NCBI RefSeq assembly: GCF_001690985.1
Contig: NZ_MAJS01000024.1
Location: 161,698-224,253 of the forward strand
From: Aliivibrio sp. 1S175
GTDB lineage: Bacteria; Pseudomonadota; Gammaproteobacteria; Enterobacterales; Vibrionaceae
Reading direction: 5' to 3'
DNA length: 62,556 nucleotides
Part shown: piece after piece, positions 56,830 through 62,556 of the stretch
How positions within the stretch are numbered: the first letter of the stretch is position 1
Layout: every line of letters begins with the position of its first letter
The notes under the pieces: model-generated
Told to the model about the DNA's origin: nothing
Seen by the model: the letters and a program-made list of their open reading frames with translations, nothing else
The model's database searches: none
Made by a program: the position numbers and the translations under genes

Positions 56830-58944
56830 ATGAAAGATTCATTATTACATTCACTATGTTATGTAGGGCGTTATTACGGACAAGTGAATTCGCCTGAGGC
56901 ACTTATTAATGGGCTGCCTTTACAGGATGGTAAGTTAACGCCTTTTCTCTTTTCTCGAGCCGCAGAGAGAGGTGGATTAGTAGCCAAAGAAAACCAAGGG
57001 GAGTTATTAACAATACCTCAATTAGTATTACCTGCCGTTCTTTTACTAAAAGGCGGGGAGTCGTGCGTATTAATTGGATTTGACGCTGATAATGAACACG
57101 CAGAAATTATTACTGCTAGTTCAGGGATGATGCCAATATCGATCTCTATAGATGAACTATCTTCACAATATACAGGACGATATTTTTTATTAAAAAAACA
57201 ATTTAGATATGATGACCGCTCTCCTGAGATATTGAAGAAACGTGAAGGTCATTGGTTTTGGAGTACTTTATTTGAATCAAAACATATTTATCGAGATGTT
57301 TTGATTGCTTCTATTTTAATTAATATTTTTGCCATTGCTACACCTATGTTTACTCGATTAGTGTACGATAAAGTAGTACCAAATTTAGCCTTTGAATCTT
57401 TATGGGTATTAGCCTCTGGTATTTTTGTTGTCTTTATTTTCGACTTTATTTTGAAATATATTCGAGGGTATTTTATTGATGTTGCAGGTAAAAAGTCAGA
57501 TGTATTAATTTCATCTAAGTTATTTCAGAAAGTTTTAGGGATTAGAATGGAAGCCAAACCCCCTTCGGTTGGTGCTTTTGCTCGACATCTTCAAGAATTT
57601 GAATCAATTAGAGAGTTTTTTACTTCAGCAACGATTGCTGCACTAATTGATTTGCCATTTGCTTTGCTTTTCTTATTTGTAATTTATCTTATTGGAGGGC
57701 CAATTGTTCTTGTTCCTATCGTAGGGATCATCTTGTTATTGATACATGCCGCTATTATTCAAGGGCCTTTAAAGAAAACGATAGAAGAAGGTTCTCGTCT
57801 GGCTTCACAGAAATATGCGAATTTGATTGAAAGCTTAGTTGGGTTAGAAACATTAAAGATCTTTAATGCCCAGAGCCAATTTCAATATAAATGGGAAGAA
57901 GCCGTTACCCATATTTCGAATTGGAGTATTAAAAGTCGGCGCATTACTGACTCAATTCAGAATATGGCTGGGTTTGTACAACAGGCCGTTAATATTGGAA
58001 TGATCATTGTTGGTGTTTATTTAATAGCAAATGGTGATTTAACGATGGGAGCCTTAATTGCATCTACTATGTTAAGCGGTAAAGCCATTGGCCCATTAGT
58101 TCAAATATCGCTATTGTCGACACGTTACAATCAGGCCAAATCGTCAATGACGATCATTGAAAAATTAATGGAGATGCCTGATGAACAAGAAGAAGGTAAA
58201 CGTTATATTCACAGGCCTATTCTTCAAGGAAAAATTGAATTAGATAAAGTTAATTTTAATTATCCTGAATCCCAAGTTTCCGCAGTTCGAGATATTAGTC
58301 TTACGATTAATCCTGGAGAAAAAGTAGCAATTATTGGTCGAATTGGTTCGGGTAAAACGACATTAGAACGCCTAATTATGGGGCTTTATCAAGCGACAGA
58401 GGGCTCTGTTAGAATAGATGATACTGACATATCCCAGCTTCATCATGTTGACGTACGACGTAATATAGGCTGTGTCCCACAAGATATTACGCTGTTTTAT
58501 GGTTCAATTAGAGAGAACATTATCTTAGGTCGAGAACTCTCCGATGATGCTGAAATGATGGACGCAGCTAATCGCGCTGGCGTAACTGCATTTACACAGC
58601 AGGATCCTGCTGGCCTTGAGCGTCAAGTCGGTGAAGGGGGCTTATTACTTTCAGGAGGCCAACGTCAATCTGTTGCTATTGCTCGAGCTCTGATTGGTCG
58701 CCCTCCTGTTTTATTGTTAGATGAACCTACCAGTAGTATGGATAATCGCTCAGAGATGTTGTTTAAGAATCAGTTATCTCATTTAAAACCATCAGAGACA
58801 TTAATCCTTATTACGCATAAGACATCTATGCTTGATGTTGTTGACCGTATTATTGTAATGGAAAAAGGGCATATCATAGCAGATGGTCCTAAGCGTCAAG
58901 TATTAGATGAGTTGAAGACGGGAAAGGTAAGGGCAGTTAGTTAA
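56830..58944 (+). CDS. lapB: Type I secretion ABC exporter LapB
   Basis: A 704-residue ABC transporter: N-terminal C39-like domain that lacks the peptidase Cys motif (about 1-130), six-helix membrane domain (about 155-425), and an ATPase with Walker A GRIGSGKTT, signature LLSGGQRQS and Walker B VLLLDEPTS. It exports the adhesin across the inner membrane. ATG 56830 follows AGGTGA and lies one base past the lapD stop, so translation is coupled. Last gene of the operon. Confidence 0.92.
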   Translation: MKDSLLHSLCYVGRYYGQVNSPEALINGLPLQDGKLTPFLFSRAAERGGLVAKENQGELLTIPQLVLPAVLLLKGGESCVLIGFDADNEHAEIITASSGMMPISISIDELSSQYTGRYFLLKKQFRYDDRSPEILKKREGHWFWSTLFESKHIYRDVLIASILINIFAIATPMFTRLVYDKVVPNLAFESLWVLASGIFVVFIFDFILKYIRGYFIDVAGKKSDVLISSKLFQKVLGIRMEAKPPSVGAFARHLQEFESIREFFTSATIAALIDLPFALLFLFVIYLIGGPIVLVPIVGIILLLIHAAIIQGPLKKTIEEGSRLASQKYANLIESLVGLETLKIFNAQSQFQYKWEEAVTHISNWSIKSRRITDSIQNMAGFVQQAVNIGMIIVGVYLIANGDLTMGALIASTMLSGKAIGPLVQISLLSTRYNQAKSSMTIIEKLMEMPDEQEEGKRYIHRPILQGKIELDKVNFNYPESQVSAVRDISLTINPGEKVAIIGRIGSGKTTLERLIMGLYQATEGSVRIDDTDISQLHHVDVRRNIGCVPQDITLFYGSIRENIILGRELSDDAEMMDAANRAGVTAFTQQDPAGLERQVGEGGLLLSGGQRQSVAIARALIGRPPVLLLDEPTSSMDNRSEMLFKNQLSHLKPSETLILITHKTSMLDVVDRIIVMEKGHIIADGPKRQVLDELKTGKVRAVS

Positions 58945-58956
58945 CTTTACTTAGAT

Positions 58957-58992
58957 AAAAAAATAGGCCGTTAATTAACGGCCTATTTTTAT
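58957..58992. terminator. Bidirectional terminator
   Basis: AATAGGCCGTTAA/TTAACGGCCTATT perfect stem with A and T runs between lapB and the convergent OmpA-like gene. Confidence 0.9.
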
Positions 58993-59007
58993 ATTTTCAG
59001 ATAGTCA

Positions 59008-59613
59008 TTATTTCTTTTTACGTGTAAAAATATTCCACTCGTTTACAACGTCACCTCTGAAACCTACTACTGTCGCAACAACTCGACGGTTTAAAGCGTG
59101 ACTCACTGCAGAATCTCCCTTTGCAGTTAATAATGTATCCCCAAATCCTACCGTTTCAATTCTATTTGGTTCAACACCATATTCGATTAAAGCCACACGA
59201 ACGGAAGATGCTCGTAATTCCGATAAGCGAATATTATATTCAGCGTTACCTTGTTGACTTGCAAAACCTTGTAATTGAATTGATGCTTCTTTATATTCAA
59301 TAAGAAATTCAGCCATCGTTCTGATTTCTGATTTAAAAATAGGAGAGATTTCAGAAGAGTCATTAGCAAAAAGAATTTTTAATTCCTTTTTATCTGAATG
59401 TTCTACATATTCAGCGCAACCATCATTATCTATTTCTGCACCACGTGGTGTTCCTGGGCAAATATCTCTAGCATTAATAACACCATCGTAATCAGCATCC
59501 TTTAAGTTTGCAATTTGATCTGATTTAGGTGTCTCAATGTAGTCTCTATCACCAGAAACACAAGCAGTTAAAAAAAGAGTGATCATAAGAACGGGGTAAA
59601 TAGACTTTTTCAT
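59008..59613 (-). CDS. OmpA-like lipoprotein of the Lap locus
   Basis: A 201-residue lipoprotein (lipobox LTAC, Cys18). A thrombospondin type 3-like calcium repeat DADYDGVINARDICPGTPRGAEIDNDGC precedes a C-terminal OmpA domain (ILFANDSSEISPIFKSEI, GFASQQGNAEYNIRLSELRASSVRVALIEYGV) that binds peptidoglycan. It follows the TolC-like gene with 2 bases between and an AGGAG site inside the tolC-like 3' end, so the two are translationally coupled. Such OmpA proteins often accompany Lap/RTX exporters; the exact role is unknown. Confidence 0.85.
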   Translation of the reverse strand: MKKSIYPVLMITLFLTACVSGDRDYIETPKSDQIANLKDADYDGVINARDICPGTPRGAEIDNDGCAEYVEHSDKKELKILFANDSSEISPIFKSEIRTMAEFLIEYKEASIQLQGFASQQGNAEYNIRLSELRASSVRVALIEYGVEPNRIETVGFGDTLLTAKGDSAVSHALNRRVVATVVGFRGDVVNEWNIFTRKKK

Positions 59614-59615
59614 AC

Positions 59616-60932
59616 TTATTTCTCCTCTTCTTTAGATTTTTTTGAATCCCATTCTTTTGGGGTATCAATGAGTAGTGATGGAATTAATGTACCAGTAGCA
59701 TGTAGTACTCGGTATTTTGCAAATTGTTCAGAATAATGAGCGTCTAGATAAGATTTACGGGCTTCAAATAATTCATTTTCAGTGTTTAATAAATCAAGTA
59801 AAGTACGTTTCCCTATACGATATTGTTTTTCATACGCAATAACAGTGTCTGAAGCTGCATCTACGTGATCAGCCAAAAACTCTTTTTGTTGTAATGTTAA
59901 ATCTAGCGCACTCCAAGAAAGGCGAAATCCTTCTTCAACGTTACGATAAGCGCTATCGCGTAAATCTTTGGCCATATTTAATTGATACGCACTTTTGTCT
60001 GATAGTGCACTATCACTACCACCGTTATATAGGTTGTAACGCATACGTACCATTGCAGAAAACTCATCACTGTTTCCTTCTATACCACCAGCATCATCTC
60101 GCCATGTTTGTGCTGCTTCAAAAGAAAAAGTGGGGTAGTTTGTGCTTTTGGATTGTGCATATTGGTATTTCGCTGCTTGTATGTCTGATTGAGCAGTTAA
60201 AATCACAGGGTGGTGTTCATAAGCCCTTTCGATACCTTCTTGTAAACTTAAAGGAAGAGTATTGGCATCAGCGCGAGGATAAATGAGAGCTTGAGGAGGA
60301 GAACCTACAATTTGTGTAAACACTGTATGTGTATCAAATAAGTTGTTTTGAGCCGCAAGTAAATTACCATGAGCTCTAGCGATACGTGCTTCTATTTGAG
60401 ATACGTCAGCAGTTGAACCGACACCTGAGTCAGCCCTTCTTTTTATGTCTTTATAAATTTTCTTGTGTATCGCAAGATTACTTTCTGAAAGTGCAAGAAC
60501 TTCAGTTGCTTTGACGGCATCTAAGTAAACTTGTGACACATCTAGTGCTTTATTTTCTGATAAAGATATTAATTGTAATCGAGCGGATTCGGCTTCTGCA
60601 TCCGTTCTATCCATATCATTAATTGTATTTGAACCATCCCAAATTAACTGGGTTAAAGATAGAGTTGCATCTTTACGTGTTAAATCCGTATCGTTACCAC
60701 TGACAGGATTGATTTGTTCATAGCCAATACCTGCATCTAAATCTATTGATGGTAGATAATTCCCTGAAATGCTATCGCTATCAGCAACAAAACTCAAGTA
60801 TGAGTTGTATGCTTTTTTTACTTCTGGGTTTGTTGTTAGTGTTTGTGATATTGCTTGCTCTAATGTTTGAGCTTGAGTTGATACGCTCAAAACTAGCAAG
60901 CTGCTATAAGTTGCAAGTTTCATCCATTTCAA
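59616..60932 (-). CDS. lapE: TolC-family outer-membrane channel (LapE-like)
   Basis: A 438-residue exported protein (signal about residues 1-21, ending STQA). The two TolC half-repeats are visible, each with coiled-coil helices (LSENKALDVSQVYLDAVKA; YEKQYRIGKRTLLDLLNTENELFEARKSY with the conserved RxGxRTxxDLLNTE). It forms the outer-membrane exit of the adhesin type I system. The TTG at 60932 has AGGAGA seven bases before it, a better site than the ATG three codons on. Its Lap role rests on location. Confidence 0.88.
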   Translation of the reverse strand: MKWMKLATYSSLLVLSVSTQAQTLEQAISQTLTTNPEVKKAYNSYLSFVADSDSISGNYLPSIDLDAGIGYEQINPVSGNDTDLTRKDATLSLTQLIWDGSNTINDMDRTDAEAESARLQLISLSENKALDVSQVYLDAVKATEVLALSESNLAIHKKIYKDIKRRADSGVGSTADVSQIEARIARAHGNLLAAQNNLFDTHTVFTQIVGSPPQALIYPRADANTLPLSLQEGIERAYEHHPVILTAQSDIQAAKYQYAQSKSTNYPTFSFEAAQTWRDDAGGIEGNSDEFSAMVRMRYNLYNGGSDSALSDKSAYQLNMAKDLRDSAYRNVEEGFRLSWSALDLTLQQKEFLADHVDAASDTVIAYEKQYRIGKRTLLDLLNTENELFEARKSYLDAHYSEQFAKYRVLHATGTLIPSLLIDTPKEWDSKKSKEEEK

Positions 60933-61463
60933 AGTGTTTCTCCTAAATCATCGTACCTTCATCGATAAAATGAGCATGGTATTAATATTATCTAGTTAGT
61001 AATGAGTGAAATGTCATTATTATGTATTTTTTTTGTACGGCATTTATAGAATAAATGCTACGTGATATTAATTTAAAAAGCAAAGTTTAACTTATTGAAA
61101 CATTGAGCAGTTAGCAGTTTATTTAATGATAAATCATTAATTTGGCCAAGTTTTTAAACTTCTGTATCAATAATAGGATAAAAGGTCTTAGATATAATAT
61201 TTTTGTGGCTTTTTATTCGGTTTATTTGATTTATTCCTAATTATTCAAATTGTTACACTGAACATCATAGAGGTAATCGTTACTTTTTGTGATTCAGTAT
61301 AAACTTTTTATAATAAGTTATAAGTATAGACACTTTTCTTTCGTTATTTTTGTCTTTTGTTATGTGGCTGATTTGTTGCGTATATGATAAATTAATAACT
61401 ATAATGTCTAATGTAGCTTCAATAAATAATATTTGTTTATAAATGGATTTGGGAATCAATGTC
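60933..61463. promoter_or_regulatory. Divergent regulatory region of tolC-like gene and adhesin
   Basis: A 531-base, very AT-rich region with no gene. It must hold the promoters of the TolC-like/OmpA operon and of the giant adhesin, whose leader may be long. No operator could be assigned by eye. Confidence 0.5.
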
Positions 61464-62556
61464 ATGGCTTTAATTGCATCAGAAAAAATAATTATTATCG
61501 ATAGAAACGGTAACCTAAAATTGATTAATGAAGGTGAAAAGGTATTACCTGGTGAAATAATTGTAGAAAATGAATCTGGTGCCATTTCCGTAGAGCTTTC
61601 TGATCTGCCTGAAAAAAACAATATTAATGAAATTCTTGAAGCTATATCTAATGGTGAAGACCCTAGTTTGATTTCAGAAGCTCCAGCTGCAGGGGAAGAA
61701 TCTGGTTCAAGTTTAACTGCTTCTACTGAGATTGAGCGTATCGGTAAAAGTACGATTGCAGAAACTGATTTTGATACCTCTTCATTAGAGGCTATTGGTT
61801 TATCAAGAACACAAAGTTTAACTCTGTTAGAACAATATAAAACTTTTAAAGACACTGGTGGTTTTGAGTTTCCTGAATTTAATAGCGTAAGAAAAATAGC
61901 TCCAAGTATTTCTATTAGAGAAGTTGATGAAAATGGAGTAATTAATGAAACAAATGCTGCTGATGGTATTCAAGTAGAAATTATGCTTCCTGCCGGTACT
62001 AGTGTGGGTGACTTTCTTGAATTACGCGATGATAAAAATACTGTCGTTGGCAAACATTTAATTACAGAAAATGATATCACGGACGGAAAAGTTGAAATAA
62101 CGATACCGAGACCAATTGATGGCAAGTATGAGCTTAGTGCTGACATTGAAGATCAAAATGGGGATTTGGGTCCACAATCTAATAAATCAAGCTTTGAAGT
62201 CGATACGTTAGCGGGCGAGAACAACGCGGCGCCTGTGGTTGAAATCATCGGAGATAGTAACGATGATGGTGTGATCAATAACGCAGAGTTAAGTGGTGAC
62301 ATTGATGTGAAAGTGACGTTACCAGCGGGCGCGGTGGCGGGTGACACGATCACCGTAAGCAACGGAACCACCAGCACGTTAATCGTGTTGGAGGCAGAAG
62401 ATATCAGTGCAGGCAATGTGACGACGACGTTCCCAAGCCCAGGCGAAGGCAATGAAATCGAGGTGACGGCGACGTTAAGCGATCAGTATGGCAACACGTC
62501 AGTAGAAGGCAGCGACAGCGCAACGGTAGATACATCAGCGGATGCGGGCACCGTAA
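61464..62556 (+). CDS. Giant Lap-type surface adhesin, N-terminal part (runs off window)
   Basis: The frame stays open from ATG 61464 to the window end (364 codons seen). GGGA nine bases upstream supports this ATG over one seven codons earlier. The first 110 residues (MALIASEKIIIIDRNGNLKLINEGEKVLPGEIIV) form a Lap retention module, with a di-alanine LapG site candidate in SEAPAAGEES at about residue 77. After a linker come Ig-like repeats (APVVEIIGDSNDDGVINNAELSGDIDVKVTLPAGA), clearly richer in GC than the region before. It is probably the LapV/LapI-type adhesin of A. fischeri; the C-terminal RTX/secretion signal lies outside the window. Confidence 0.88.
   Translation, partial: MALIASEKIIIIDRNGNLKLINEGEKVLPGEIIVENESGAISVELSDLPEKNNINEILEAISNGEDPSLISEAPAAGEESGSSLTASTEIERIGKSTIAETDFDTSSLEAIGLSRTQSLTLLEQYKTFKDTGGFEFPEFNSVRKIAPSISIREVDENGVINETNAADGIQVEIMLPAGTSVGDFLELRDDKNTVVGKHLITENDITDGKVEITIPRPIDGKYELSADIEDQNGDLGPQSNKSSFEVDTLAGENNAAPVVEIIGDSNDDGVINNAELSGDIDVKVTLPAGAVAGDTITVSNGTTSTLIVLEAEDISAGNVTTTFPSPGEGNEIEVTATLSDQYGNTSVEGSDSATVDTSADAGTV

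Noticed and set aside
61280-61855. Minus-strand 191-codon frame over the adhesin start
   Set aside because: It is the antisense of the adhesin N terminus, which has the ribosome site and the recognisable retention module.
1-62556. tRNA, rRNA, CRISPR arrays, insertion sequences and restriction or toxin-antitoxin modules
   Set aside because: Looked for on both strands by eye; nothing with the expected structure or motifs was seen.

Overview
The window reads as the origin-proximal part of the second chromosome of an Aliivibrio (Vibrio fischeri-like) bacterium. This rests on AT-rich Gammaproteobacterial sequence, an RctB-type initiator (44478-46463), a chromosome-2 style ParA/ParB pair (47473-49674), TTTACANTGTAAA parS2 motifs, ATGATCA iterons beside a perfect DnaA box, and neighbours known from Vibrionaceae (GbpA-like LPMO, KatA, StcE/TagA-like M66 protease, Lap adhesin locus). 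Species-level identity is an inference; no rRNA, tRNA, IS element or CRISPR array was seen.

Layout. 1-5.8 kb: two LysR regulators, a decayed third LysR fragment that copies the second, a putative outer-membrane protein, a penicillin-binding-like serine hydrolase and a GNAT acetyltransferase. 6.2-8.4 kb: DUF3861 and MarR genes diverging over two palindromic operators, then a lipoprotein alpha/beta hydrolase with a close paralogue at 40.1 kb. 8.5-16.4 kb: POT peptide transporter, murein endopeptidase MepA (with a possible overlapping leader ORF), LysR, and a large secreted M66 metalloprotease. 16.5-24.7 kb: housekeeping genes (phosphoribosyltransferase, RsgA, exonuclease, DNA-alkylation HEAT protein, YbiT) and a small TetR/AhpD-like regulon with three matching operators. 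25-30 kb: chitin-active LPMO with a pentanucleotide repeat and leader hairpin upstream and an outer-membrane-protein tail remnant downstream, TrhO, catalase, patatin. 30.4-44.1 kb: RND efflux pair, MsrAB, M20 peptidase, orphan prepilin, GltS, hydrolase paralogue, DUF4344 metallopeptidase, S33 peptidase and RidA.

44.2-52.7 kb is the replication and segregation centre: rctB, an origin with a phased TGAT/ATCA tract, iterons and a DnaA box, parA2, parB2, a MazG-like pyrophosphohydrolase and tmcA. One parS2 lies beside parA2 and three more form a cluster at the tmcA 3' end. Extra RctB-type iterons lie beyond rctB and flank the DUF4344 gene.

52.8-62.6 kb is a Lap-type surface-adhesin system: membrane fusion protein (LapC), periplasmic protease (LapG), c-di-GMP receptor-like LapD and ABC exporter (LapB) in one operon; a TolC-like protein and an OmpA-like lipoprotein on the other strand; and the start of a giant adhesin with a Lap retention module and a PAAG candidate LapG site, running off the window. 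By family knowledge, c-di-GMP-bound LapD sequesters LapG so that the adhesin stays at the surface; when c-di-GMP falls, LapG cuts its N terminus and cells detach.
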